From: Rhabdochromatium marinum
GTDB lineage: Bacteria; Pseudomonadota; Gammaproteobacteria; Chromatiales; Chromatiaceae
Assembly: GCF_016583795.1 (NCBI RefSeq)
Contig: NZ_NRRS01000009.1
Span: forward strand, 16,581 to 80,580
Direction of reading: 5' to 3'
Length of the DNA stretch: 64,000 bases
The position numbers and the translations under genes were made by a program. Below the pieces are notes generated by a model. The model was not told the origin of the DNA. It worked only from the letters and a program-made list of their open reading frames with translations, and did no database searches. Positions 1 to 8,375 of the stretch are shown here, piece by piece; position 1 is the stretch's first letter; the number at the start of each line of letters is the position of its first letter.

Positions 1-51
1 CCGGCGCGCGGCGCATCGATGTCTGGGGCATTGCCCGCACAAAGCTGATGC

Positions 52-978
52 TCAGGATCCCTCACGCAGGGCCGCAATGGTCCGTACATCCAGGCCTGTT
101 TTCACGGCGATGGTTTCATCATCGAGAAGATCAAGCAGGTTGCGTGCAACATTCAAAGTAGCTTGCTCCACACCTTGCTGTAAGCCTTGCTCCAAACCTT
201 GCCGCAAGCCTTGCTGTAAGCCTTGCTTCAGGCCTGTATTCCATCCGTCCGCTCGTGCGGTATCAAACGAGTTTTTCATGTCCCGATAGTATTTCAGGCT
301 ATCCTCGTAGATTTGCATTTCCTCGCGGCTGAAATTAGCAATTTCAGCGACTTCGAAGAAGCGCTCAAACACCTGTTCGCGCAACGCATCGGGAACACGG
401 TCGAGTCGATTAAGATGCTTGATGGCATAGAGCCATTTGTCAACTTGGGTTTCGAGCTGATCGAGGCCTTTGTTGAACTTGGGCATCTCCAGGTAAATAA
501 AGGTTAGCTTATCGTAAAATACCTCATGGGTGACCATGTCCTGAAGCTTGATGTCATAGCGGTATTTGTCTGTATCCTGTGTATCCTCATCAAAGACAAA
601 GTCCAGAATGCCGATGGTGTAAACGGCATTTAGGCGAAAATCCCCATCACCTCTCCTGCCTTGCTGCTGAATTGGGAAGGTTGAATAAAAAACACTGCGG
701 TCCTTAAAAAAATTCTGCTTCGCTTTTTGCAGCTCAACAATAAATTTCTCGCCGCGCTCATTTTCGCAATAGAGGTCAAAAATGGCTTTTCGATCCAGCG
801 TTGTGTGTCCGATCTGCTCGTCTTTCAGGTAGGTCAGATCGACGATCTGACCCTGTTCCTCGTACAGCAGGGCATTGAGAAAATCCCGCAGCAGGTCCTT
901 GTGTGGTTCTTCGCCGAACAGCCGCTTAAAGCCGTAGTCGGTAAAGAAGTTCACATAACGATCGGTTAAATAGCTCAT
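52..978 (-). CDS. Rpn family recombination-promoting nuclease / putative transposase
   Basis: A 308-residue protein whose N-terminus (starting MSYLTDRYVNFFTDYGFKRLF) and central FDLYCENERGEKFIVELQ segment match the PD-(D/E)XK core of the Rpn/YhgA-like family. In this family acidic residues and the E-x-Q motif (VELQ, about residue 80) coordinate metal. Members are DNA endonucleases that promote RecA-independent recombination. They are usually present in many copies and were once annotated as transposases. The C-terminus carries a run of QGL-type repeats followed by a short helical tail (LLDLLDDETIAVKTGLDVRTIAALREGS-like), which is typical of the family. It stands alone downstream of dapB on the same strand. 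The family assignment is firm. Its activity in this cell is inferred. Confidence 0.85.
   Translation of the reverse strand: MSYLTDRYVNFFTDYGFKRLFGEEPHKDLLRDFLNALLYEEQGQIVDLTYLKDEQIGHTTLDRKAIFDLYCENERGEKFIVELQKAKQNFFKDRSVFYSTFPIQQQGRRGDGDFRLNAVYTIGILDFVFDEDTQDTDKYRYDIKLQDMVTHEVFYDKLTFIYLEMPKFNKGLDQLETQVDKWLYAIKHLNRLDRVPDALREQVFERFFEVAEIANFSREEMQIYEDSLKYYRDMKNSFDTARADGWNTGLKQGLQQGLRQGLEQGLQQGVEQATLNVARNLLDLLDDETIAVKTGLDVRTIAALREGS
171..230 (-). repeat. Five tandem 12-bp units inside the Rpn nuclease gene
   Basis: Five consecutive 12-base units (171-182, 183-194, 195-206, 207-218, 219-230), each a variant of AGCCTTGCTGTA on the plus strand. They encode the Q-G-L/Q-x tetrapeptides near the C-terminus of the nuclease. 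The unit is a multiple of three, so gain or loss of copies would change the protein length without breaking the frame. Confidence 0.8.
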
Positions 979-1021
979 GACAGGTTGCTCTTTGCCACTG
1001 GGCTACTGGCGCTGGATGCCG

Positions 1022-1888
<867 letters not shown>

Positions 1889-1955
1889 TTATGCTGGATG
1901 GCTATCTTAGCGGAAATCCCGTCGCCACAACTTATGACGTGGGTGGAGAATGGCC

Positions 1956-2876
1956 TCAGTCGTGATCGATGTCGATTTGCCGATCGCTTGCGCCATCAAT
2001 GGCCTGCTGGAGTGCGCGCAGAATGGTCGGTGCAAAATGAATCGGCACCGAGTAGTGTCCCTGTTCGGGCAGACTATTGAGCGTGAGTTGGGGCAGATGG
2101 GCCTGATACCAGTGCGCATGCGCCACGGGTACTGTGGCATCGGCGTTGCCGTGCCATAGCGTGATGGAGGTTTGGATCGCGTCGAAGGGAATCTGCCAGT
2201 CGTGGGTGTAGAGATAAAGATCCCGGCGGGCGCCACGCGCAGCTCGCGCCATAGCATCGCCGATAGTGCTGTTAAGAATCGCCTGATGGTCGCCTTCGGC
2301 CAGGGCAGCCTGATCCGCCGCTGGCGCACCCAGAGTGCGCAGGCGCTCGACCAAGCCTGGCCAGCGGGCGAGGATCCGTGGCGTGGGGCCGCCATAGACG
2401 CGCTGGGCCAGTCCGGGCCATCGTCTGGCCAGTGCCAGACTGGCGCGGGCCGGTGGGTGCATGGCACGCAGCAGCTCGGCTCGGTAGACGGGGCCGAGTG
2501 CACAGATCAGGGTACAGGCGGTGAGTCGGGCGGCGAGTTGCCAGGCGCCTGTCAGGGCATAAGGGCCGCCACCGGACAGACCGATGAGCGCAAAACGATC
2601 CAGATGCAGGTGGTCGGCCAGACAGCTCAGGTCTGCTGGCCAGTCACTGATCTGACGCCCGGGTTGATCATCGGAGCCGCCATAGCCGGGGCGATCCGGC
2701 GCGATCAGGCGCAGTCCCAGCGCACGGGCGGGGATGTGCAGTAGCTCGGCTTCACCGCCGGAACTCGGGAAGCCGTGACAGTAGAACACCGGGCGGCCGT
2801 CGGGCTGGCCGAATTCACGGTAGGCGAGGCGCCGCCCGTCCGGGGTGCGGCAGGCGGGGAAGTTAGCATCTGGCAT
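1956..2876 (-). CDS. Alpha/beta hydrolase
   Basis: A 306-residue alpha/beta-hydrolase-fold protein beginning MPDANFPACRTPDGRRLAY. Visible features are the oxyanion-hole region FYCHGFPSSGGE (about residue 29), the nucleophile elbow GLSGGG (Ser near 106), a probable catalytic Asp in LWHGNADATVP and the catalytic His in LPEQGHYSVP. The reading frame stays open upstream of this Met, but that part lies antisense to the 3' end of pyk frame-wise and has no family similarity. The chosen ATG overlaps the pyk stop by 14 bases, so translation is probably coupled. The substrate is unknown. It resembles generic proline-iminopeptidase or haloalkane-dehalogenase-like hydrolases, and an esterase role is possible but unproven. 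Confidence 0.85.
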   Translation of the reverse strand: MPDANFPACRTPDGRRLAYREFGQPDGRPVFYCHGFPSSGGEAELLHIPARALGLRLIAPDRPGYGGSDDQPGRQISDWPADLSCLADHLHLDRFALIGLSGGGPYALTGAWQLAARLTACTLICALGPVYRAELLRAMHPPARASLALARRWPGLAQRVYGGPTPRILARWPGLVERLRTLGAPAADQAALAEGDHQAILNSTIGDAMARAARGARRDLYLYTHDWQIPFDAIQTSITLWHGNADATVPVAHAHWYQAHLPQLTLNSLPEQGHYSVPIHFAPTILRALQQAIDGASDRQIDIDHD

Positions 2877-4311
2877 CGTCGCGCGTCCGTTCAAGTTCAA
2901 TGAGTTCCAGGCGATGATTGCCGCACGGATACTCAGCCGAAGGCCCTTCAGCCAGCAGGACCAGGCCTTCATGTACACCGATATCTTGCAGCCAGGCACG
3001 CACGAAGGTGCTCCATTCGGCGCGGTCTTCTTTGACATCAATGGGCTGAATGCCGTAAGAGAATTCCAGGGCCTGACAGGTGGCGGGCAGAGGGCTGAAG
3101 GCGACGATCCAGTGCGGCAGGCGGAAGCGGGCGATGTTGCGGGCCGTGTGACCGCTGCGCGTTGGCACAATAATGGCGCGTGGGGAACTGCGCTCCGCCG
3201 TGTGATAGATGCTGCGGGCAATCAAATCCACCGCGCGCAGGCCACCTCCATGCCCATAGGCACCCAGCGTCTGAGCGAGTGCGCGGTTGTCGCGCTCCGG
3301 CTCGGTGGCGGTGGCGATGCCGGCAAGCATGGCAATGGACTCAACCGGAAAGCGGCCCATGGCCGATTCCGCCGACAGCATCACGCAGTCGGTGCCACCC
3401 AGGATGGCATTGGCGACATCAGTGGCCTCGGCACGGGTCGGGCGGCGAAACATCACCATGGATTCGAGCATCTGAGTGGCGGTGATCACCGGCTTGCCGC
3501 GCAAATTGGCCAGCTCAGTGATGCGTCGCTGCGCTACGGCAATGCTTTCGATGGGGATTTCCACGCCCAGATCCCCGCGTGCCACCATAATGCCGTCGCT
3601 GACCTCGAGAATGGCTTCCAGATTGTCCAGGGCGTCGGCGCGCTCGATCTTGGCGATGATAAAGGGCTGATAGTTGATGGCCGCCGCTGCGTCCCGTACC
3701 GCCTGAATGTCAGCGGCGGTGGCGACAAAGGACTGACTGACGGCATCCAGGCCCTGCTCGGCGGCAAAGTGCAGCCAGTCGTGGTCTTCGTCGGTAAAGG
3801 CACTGATGCCCAGATCAATGCCGGGCAGATTCAGCCCCTTGCGCGAGCGCAGCTCACCACCGGCGCGGACCTTGCACACCACCTCGGTTGCATTGACTTC
3901 AACCACCTTGAGCAGAATAAAGCCGTCGTTCAGGAACAGGCGGTCACCCGGTTTAACGGCACTGGGCAGGCGTTTGAAGGTGACGCTGGCGCGCTCGGCG
4001 TTGCCAAGGATGTCTTCGGTGGTCAGGGTGAACAGATGATCGCGCACCAGATCTACCGGCTCCTCGGCCAGATCACCAATGCGCATTTTGGGGCCGGGCA
4101 GGTCACCCATGATAGCGACACGCTGGCCGGTGTCCCGCGCCGCTTCGCGAATGCGCGCGATGCGCTCGGCGTGCGATTGTGGATCACCGTGGGAGAAGTT
4201 GAGTCGGGCAATGTTCAGTCCAGCGTCGAGCATGTGGCGTAATACGGCCGGCTCATCGGAAGCCGGGCCGATGGTGGCAATGATTTTGGTCTTATGAGAG
4301 CGAAATTGCAT
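2863..4311 (-). CDS. pyk: Pyruvate kinase
   Basis: A 482-residue glycolytic enzyme that converts phosphoenolpyruvate and ADP to pyruvate and ATP. The N-terminal KTKIIATIGPASDEP motif, the active-site Lys region IIAKIERADALDN, the metal-binding stretch MVARGDLGVEI and the signature VITATQMLESM are all present, as are the ALAQTLGAYGHGGG-containing regulatory region and the C-terminal allosteric domain. Length fits the bacterial type. It is the first gene of a minus-strand group with the alpha/beta hydrolase (14-base overlap) and dapB. The 472-base region upstream is noncoding. Confidence 0.97.
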   Translation of the reverse strand: MQFRSHKTKIIATIGPASDEPAVLRHMLDAGLNIARLNFSHGDPQSHAERIARIREAARDTGQRVAIMGDLPGPKMRIGDLAEEPVDLVRDHLFTLTTEDILGNAERASVTFKRLPSAVKPGDRLFLNDGFILLKVVEVNATEVVCKVRAGGELRSRKGLNLPGIDLGISAFTDEDHDWLHFAAEQGLDAVSQSFVATAADIQAVRDAAAAINYQPFIIAKIERADALDNLEAILEVSDGIMVARGDLGVEIPIESIAVAQRRITELANLRGKPVITATQMLESMVMFRRPTRAEATDVANAILGGTDCVMLSAESAMGRFPVESIAMLAGIATATEPERDNRALAQTLGAYGHGGGLRAVDLIARSIYHTAERSSPRAIIVPTRSGHTARNIARFRLPHWIVAFSPLPATCQALEFSYGIQPIDVKEDRAEWSTFVRAWLQDIGVHEGLVLLAEGPSAEYPCGNHRLELIELERTRDDARC

Positions 4312-4426
4312 GATGATGTTCCGTTTGCGTGATAAGTCAGTTCATCAGCGCTGGGGGGCTGATGATGGAGTTTGGTGTTGAAGTCGAACTATTAGGCTAT
4401 TCAAGCGCAGGCCATAAAATTTCTCT

Positions 4427-4454
4427 TTGCACCGGTAGGGTTTTCGCGTATTGT
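4427..4454 (+). promoter_or_regulatory. Possible sigma-70 promoter for the RRM gene
   Basis: TTGCAC (4427-4432), a 16-base spacer, then TATTGT (4449-4454) resembles a sigma-70 promoter. If real, the RRM mRNA would have a leader of roughly 320 bases, in line with the long leaders of many cold-inducible genes. This is a match by eye only and could be chance. Confidence 0.25.
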
Positions 4455-4665
4455 ACGGCTGAATTACCTGCCGCTACATCGGTGACTGATCCTCTCGCCC
4501 AGTTGATTCCCTCCCCCTGCCATTCGATGCGTTTTAGCCTGTGAGTGCCCGGCGGTTGCCGGATCAGCGCCTGAATTGATTCTAAAAACGATACGCGCGA
4601 GTATGGGGTTCAACCGGACGCGGGCTTACCGTCGCAGGGATGCTGGCTCGGGTGCTGTCTGTAAA

Positions 4666-4704
4666 GCTCATGGAGTTTTGTCCGCCAGGACCCAAGCCAT
4701 GAGC
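4666..4704 (+). promoter_or_regulatory. Nested hairpin in the leader of the RRM gene
   Basis: GCTCATGG (4666-4673) pairs with CCATGAGC (4697-4704). Inside it GTCC (4680-4683) pairs with GGAC (4688-4691) around a GCCA loop. The structure lies 80-118 bases before the RRM start codon, in the expected 5' leader. There is no T-run after it, so it is not a terminator. A role in message stability, temperature sensing or autoregulation by the RNA-binding product is inference. Confidence 0.4.
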
Positions 4705-4783
4705 CTTCACTTTGCTCGGTGAGTGCATTGGCCGAGTGAGGCGCACGTTCAGCAATGCACATTTTTTTGATGAGATGAGACTG

Positions 4784-5068
4784 ATGAATATCTACGTTGG
4801 CAACCTCGCCTATGGCGTGACTGAGGACGAACTGCGCGAAGCCTTTGCCGCCTTTGGCGATGTCGAGAGCGCGAATCTGATCACCGATAAATTTACCGGT
4901 CAATCGAAGGGGTTTGGCTTCGTTGAGATGCCAAATAACTCTGAGGCCGATGCGGCCATTAAGGCATTAAACGAAACACCACTGAAAGGTCGGCCGGTTC
5001 GTGTTAATCAGGCGAAGCCGCGTGCCGAGCGTCCGGCGCGTGGTGGTGGCGGTGGCCAGCGTTGGTGA
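4784..5068 (+). CDS. RRM-domain RNA-binding protein, cold-inducible type
   Basis: A 94-residue protein formed by one RNA-recognition motif and a short basic, Gly-rich tail (ending ARGGGGGQRW). RNP2 is IYVGNL at residues 3-8 and RNP1 is KGFGFVEM near residue 43. These are the aromatic RNA-contact strands of the family. The ATG at 4784 is chosen because conserved family members start MNIYVGNL. The frame upstream is open to 4712 but is unrelated leader sequence. Such proteins in cyanobacteria and proteobacteria are often cold-induced and bind single-stranded RNA. The gene is monocistronic, with a long leader and a strong terminator at 5172-5206. Confidence 0.93.
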   Translation: MNIYVGNLAYGVTEDELREAFAAFGDVESANLITDKFTGQSKGFGFVEMPNNSEADAAIKALNETPLKGRPVRVNQAKPRAERPARGGGGGQRW

Positions 5069-5110
5069 TGGCCCTTGGGGGTTGATGGCGGTTGTTTTCC
5101 ATCCGCCAAC

Positions 5111-5151
5111 TCGCCTCGGCTCCAGGGTTTGTAGGCCCGGAGCCGAGGCGA
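5111..5151. repeat. GC-rich inverted repeat after the RRM gene
   Basis: A perfect 13-bp inverted repeat: TCGCCTCGGCTCC (5111-5123) and GGAGCCGAGGCGA (5139-5151), loop of 15 bases. On the plus strand it is followed by an A-run and not a T-run, so it is not itself a canonical terminator. It may protect the 3' end of the RRM transcript, which most likely stops at the next hairpin. Confidence 0.6.
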
Positions 5152-5171
5152 AAAAACGCTAAGATTTCTGT

Positions 5172-5206
5172 AACGCGAATTGTCTGCTGGGCAATTCGCG
5201 TTTTTT
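5172..5206 (+). terminator. Rho-independent terminator of the RRM gene
   Basis: Perfect stem AACGCGAATTG (5172-5182) and CAATTCGCGTT (5192-5202), a 9-base loop, then a six-T run (5201-5206). It lies about 100 bases after the RRM stop codon and in the right orientation for that gene. Confidence 0.9.
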
Positions 5207-5227
5207 ATTGAAGTGATCGGCAGATGT

Positions 5228-5644
5228 TCAGGTAGCGCGGCTGTCGTCTGCCGACTGCGTTGGCGCCTTGTCGGCCTGAGCAGCCGGCATTAGGGTCATG
5301 TTGTCGTAGGTTCTCATCATCAGGGAGAACGCATAGGCGGCGGCGAAAAACAGCAGACCCAGGATATCGACGATGGAAATTCGCCGGGGCCCGTCCATCA
5401 GGAATGCAATGGCGGCCACCGCCAGGGCGAGCAGCAGGACTCCAATGGCAACCACCGGGGCGCAGCCGCTGGCAAACTGTTGCAAGCGTTGGTTTGACGG
5501 GGCTGCGTCGGAATCCGGAGTTTGCTCGGAACTCGCCGATCCGCTGTCTGAGTGCAAGCTGCGCAAATAGCGGCGGCGCTGAAACGCCTGGTAGAGAAAC
5601 CAGGCGCCCACCAGCGCGAACAGAATGCCAATGACAGGTGGCAT
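5228..5644 (-). CDS. Small membrane protein downstream of crtB
   Basis: A 138-residue protein with three predicted membrane segments: residues 4-20 (IGILFALVGAWFLYQAF), about 60-84 (VVAIGVLLLALAVAAIAFL) and about 92-110 (IVDILGLLFFAAAYAFSLM). A Ser/Asp/Pro-rich polar loop lies between the first and second. I recognise no family. It begins 8 bases after the crtB stop on the same strand, so it is probably translated from the crtI-crtB message, and a role linked to the pigment membrane is possible but speculative. Confidence 0.7.
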   Translation of the reverse strand: MPPVIGILFALVGAWFLYQAFQRRRYLRSLHSDSGSASSEQTPDSDAAPSNQRLQQFASGCAPVVAIGVLLLALAVAAIAFLMDGPRRISIVDILGLLFFAAAYAFSLMMRTYDNMTLMPAAQADKAPTQSADDSRAT

Positions 5645-5652
5645 GGTAATAA

Positions 5653-6726
5653 TCAGCCGTTGCTGACAGCCGCCGCCTGGTTGAAGCCTGCGTCGGCACG
5701 CTCACGCTCTTCCAGCTCCTGGAACAGATCCAGCACCCAGAGCACCTTGGCGCCCACACCGCCTTCGACAGCGTCAGCTTCGGGCTGGGCGAGTGCATCG
5801 ACCAGAAAGCGGTTTTCTTCCAGTGGCTCGGCGGTGCAAACGGCCTTGATGGGCAAAGGCGTCACCGCCATGGCACGTCCGAGCAGGGTGAGTTTGCGAG
5901 CTGGGCTGACAAAGGCGCGCTGGGAGATGGAATCATAGCCATTGCGCACGATTTCCTGGCCGATCTCGGCATAGAGCAGGCGGGCGGCATAGATGCCCGG
6001 TCGGCAGGCACTGGGCAGCTTGGCAATGCCGGCCTCGGCGCGCTGATAGAGTTCATCGGCCTTGTCGAGCAAACGCTTGACGATATCGCCAATGGCGTCG
6101 TTGAAGACTGGACGCTGGAGCCAAGCCTCGGGATCCAGTCCCGCCTCGCGCATCCAGTCCAGCGGCAGGTAGATGCGGCCGTTGCGCGCATCCTCGCCTA
6201 CATCGCGGCAGATGTTGGAGATTTGCATGGCGGTGCCGAGATCGCAGGCGCGGGCCAGCACCGAGGCGGAGCGCACGCCCATGATGGCAGCCATCATGCC
6301 ACCGACAGCGGCGGCTACCCGGGCGGAATAAGCGTAGACGCCGGACAGATCCTGATAGACCCGCCCTTCGGCATCCCATTCAAAGCCTTCCAACAGCGCT
6401 TCGGGCAGGGCGCGGGGGATGTCGAAACGCTCAATGGCACCGGCAAAGGCGCGATCGGCTGGATCATTGATCGGTTGGCCGCGATAGGCGCGGTCGAGTC
6501 GGTCGCGCAAGCCAGCGAGGGCGACTTGATGATCGTCGGGATTGTCGTCAATGGCATCGTCGGCCAAGCGGCAGAAGGCGTAGAGGGCCGTGGCTGGTTC
6601 GCGCAGCCGCTTGGGCAGAAAAAAGGACGCTGCGTAGAAAGACTTGGAACCGTTACTCAGGAGTTTCCGGCAGGCGAGCAGGTCGGCTGGGTCGGCAAAG
6701 TTGGAATCACGAATGAACAGAGGCAT
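5653..6726 (-). CDS. crtB: Phytoene synthase (squalene/phytoene synthase family)
   Basis: A 357-residue enzyme expected to condense two geranylgeranyl diphosphates to phytoene, the first committed carotenoid step. The first Asp-rich motif DDAIDD is at residues 56-61. The second, RDVGED in the family signature QISNICRDVGEDARNGRIY, is at 174-179. Both bind Mg-diphosphate. The start MPLFIRDSNF overlaps the end of crtI by 20 bases, implying translational coupling. The longer open frame upstream overlaps crtI coding sequence and is rejected. Squalene synthase is an alternative in the same fold, but the crtI partner supports phytoene. Confidence 0.95.
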   Translation of the reverse strand: MPLFIRDSNFADPADLLACRKLLSNGSKSFYAASFFLPKRLREPATALYAFCRLADDAIDDNPDDHQVALAGLRDRLDRAYRGQPINDPADRAFAGAIERFDIPRALPEALLEGFEWDAEGRVYQDLSGVYAYSARVAAAVGGMMAAIMGVRSASVLARACDLGTAMQISNICRDVGEDARNGRIYLPLDWMREAGLDPEAWLQRPVFNDAIGDIVKRLLDKADELYQRAEAGIAKLPSACRPGIYAARLLYAEIGQEIVRNGYDSISQRAFVSPARKLTLLGRAMAVTPLPIKAVCTAEPLEENRFLVDALAQPEADAVEGGVGAKVLWVLDLFQELEERERADAGFNQAAAVSNG

Positions 6727-8263
6727 CAGGGACCACCGTATCGAGCACGCGCGCGGAGGAAATGACACCAGGGACGCCAGCGCCGGGATGGGTTCCCGCA
6801 CCAACAAAATAGAGTCCGGCGACTTCCTCGCTCAGGTTGTGGGGACGGAACCAGGCGCTCTGCAGGAGCACTGGTTCCAGGCTAAAGCCAGCGCCCATGG
6901 GGGAGAGCAGGCGTTGTTCGAAATCTTTGGGTGTTGTGACCAGGGAAACCTGGATGGCATCACTCAGGCCCGGCAGGACGGTGTTTTCCAGATAGCCTGC
7001 GATGGCCTGGCGGAAGGGTTCGGCGCGCTCGGCCCAATCGACATCGGCACCGAGATGGGGTACCGGCGCCAGCGCATAGAAGGTATCGCAGCCGGGCGGC
7101 GCCACCGAGGAATCGGTCGCCGTTGGGCGGTGCAAATAGAGGCTGAAATCCTTGGCCAGTACCTTGCGATGGAAGATGTCGTTGAGCAGGCCGCGATAGC
7201 GTGGGCCAAGCAGGATGCTGTGATGAGGGACGTCCGGGTACTGGCGCTTGGTGCCGAAGTACCAGACAAAGAGTCCGTTGGAATACTTGGCCTTCTTGAG
7301 CTTGGCATCGGTCCAGCGCTGGCGTTTGACTGACGGTAGCAGGTGCTGGTGGGTCCAGGCGACATCAGCGTTGCACACCACGATTTCGGCCGGGACATAT
7401 TCACCATTGGTCAGGCGCACGCCATTGGCCTTGGGTTTGCCTTTCCCGGCTTTGGCTTGGTTGGGTTTAGCCGTGGTGATTTCCGCCACTTCGGCCTGAT
7501 AGCGAATCTGGTTGCCCTGGCCCTCAATGAGCTTGACCATGGCATTGACAATGGCGCCGGTGCCGCCGATGGCGGAATGTACGCCCCAGTGGCGCTCCAG
7601 ATAGGAAATCAGGGTGTAGATGGAGGTGACCGAGAAAGGATTGCCGCCGATGAGCAACGGATGGAAGCTCAGGGCTACGCGCAGGCGCTCGTCCTTGACG
7701 AAGCTGGACACCATGCTATAGACGCTGCGGTAGCTTTGCAGCGCGACCATCTTGGGCACAATGCGCGCTATGTCGGTCCAGTGCGTAAAGGGCACGTGGC
7801 CGAGTTCCTCGAAGCCGACATGGAAGATTTTTTTGCTGGCGGCGAGGAAACGCTCGTAGCCGACGACATCGTCCGGGGCGAGACGGCGCACCTGCTCGCG
7901 CATGGCCTCGGCATCGCCATTGGTGTCGAAGGTGTCACCATCATCGAAACGAATCCGATAGAAAGGATCCATCGGACGCAGGTCGATGTCATCCGCGAAG
8001 CGGCGACCGCACAGCTGCCAAAGTTCTTCGAGCAGGAAGGGAGCGGTGATGATGGTTGGCCCGGCATCAAAGGAAAAGCCATCAATCTGATGGACATAGG
8101 CACGCCCGCCCGGAGCGTCAAGCTTCTCCAGGACGGTGACGCGATAGCCGCGTGCGCCGAGGCGGATAGCGGCTGCCAGGCCGCCAAAGCCACTGCCGAT
8201 GACGACGGCTAGGGGTTTGGCGGACGAGGGGGTAGATGCAGGGTTGGACGCTGTGTTGCTCAA
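6707..8263 (-). CDS. crtI: Phytoene desaturase (CrtI-type)
   Basis: A 518-residue FAD-dependent desaturase that turns phytoene into neurosporene or lycopene, upstream of spirilloxanthin- or okenone-type pigments in purple sulfur bacteria. The FAD-binding loop VVIGSGFGGLAAAIRL is near residues 20-35, and the C-terminal signature GLYFVGAGTHPGAGVPG is intact. A Lys/Gly-rich insertion of about 20 residues (around 270-290) lengthens it slightly over typical CrtI. The start is unusual. The only in-frame ATG (8276-8278) is followed at once by TGA, so the ORF most plausibly starts at TTG 8263, without a clear Shine-Dalgarno. crtB overlaps its end. Expression is probably under PpsR/CrtJ control. Confidence 0.94.
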   Translation of the reverse strand: MSNTASNPASTPSSAKPLAVVIGSGFGGLAAAIRLGARGYRVTVLEKLDAPGGRAYVHQIDGFSFDAGPTIITAPFLLEELWQLCGRRFADDIDLRPMDPFYRIRFDDGDTFDTNGDAEAMREQVRRLAPDDVVGYERFLAASKKIFHVGFEELGHVPFTHWTDIARIVPKMVALQSYRSVYSMVSSFVKDERLRVALSFHPLLIGGNPFSVTSIYTLISYLERHWGVHSAIGGTGAIVNAMVKLIEGQGNQIRYQAEVAEITTAKPNQAKAGKGKPKANGVRLTNGEYVPAEIVVCNADVAWTHQHLLPSVKRQRWTDAKLKKAKYSNGLFVWYFGTKRQYPDVPHHSILLGPRYRGLLNDIFHRKVLAKDFSLYLHRPTATDSSVAPPGCDTFYALAPVPHLGADVDWAERAEPFRQAIAGYLENTVLPGLSDAIQVSLVTTPKDFEQRLLSPMGAGFSLEPVLLQSAWFRPHNLSEEVAGLYFVGAGTHPGAGVPGVISSARVLDTVVPDASVHS

Positions 8264-8281
8264 AGTGTCAATTCACATGGA

Positions 8282-8299
8282 TGTCAATCTATCCTGACA
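8282..8299. promoter_or_regulatory. PpsR/CrtJ-type operator in front of crtI
   Basis: TGTCAATCTATCCTGACA is an exact TGT-N12-ACA palindrome with TGTCA/TGACA arms, the known binding site of the redox/light-responsive photosynthesis repressor PpsR/CrtJ. On the minus strand it begins at the last base of a TATACT -10-like hexamer (+ strand 8299-8304) and lies 18 bases before the crtI start, a position where it would block RNA polymerase. Confidence 0.75.
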
Positions 8300-8304
8300 G
8301 TATA
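8299..8304 (-). promoter_or_regulatory. Possible -10 element of the crtI promoter
   Basis: Minus-strand TATACT, next to and sharing one base with the PpsR-type operator. No good -35 is seen at 16-18 bases, which is common for promoters needing an activator. A 10-bp inverted repeat (CAATTCACAT at 8269-8278, ATGTGAATTG at 8335-8344) brackets this region. Confidence 0.4.
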
Positions 8305-8375
8305 GCAGCAGATCCAGGCACAAGGCTACTGCAGATGTGAATTGTCATCCGGGGCATCCGATTCGCGAGGGGCTG

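Larger units (their letters stand above)
4312..4783. other. Noncoding region between divergent pyk and the RRM gene
   Basis: 472 bases with no convincing gene. The one short open frame in it has no family resemblance and poor codon use. The region must hold the pyk promoter (minus strand) and the promoter and leader of the RRM gene (plus strand). The half near the RRM gene contains a nested hairpin, listed separately. Confidence 0.6.

Noticed and set aside
1..51. End of another gene at the left edge
   Set aside because: Too short to support any coding call.
2876..3221. N-terminal extension of the alpha/beta hydrolase
   Set aside because: The open frame overlaps pyk coding sequence, has no hydrolase similarity, and the family-like start is at 2876.
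2845..4242. Long plus-strand open frame opposite pyk
   Set aside because: A shadow frame of a GC-rich gene; pyk on the minus strand has all family motifs.
5111..5151. 13-bp inverted repeat as a terminator
   Set aside because: It is followed by an A-run on the plus strand and by mixed sequence on the minus strand. The neighbouring hairpin at 5172-5206 has the proper T-run.
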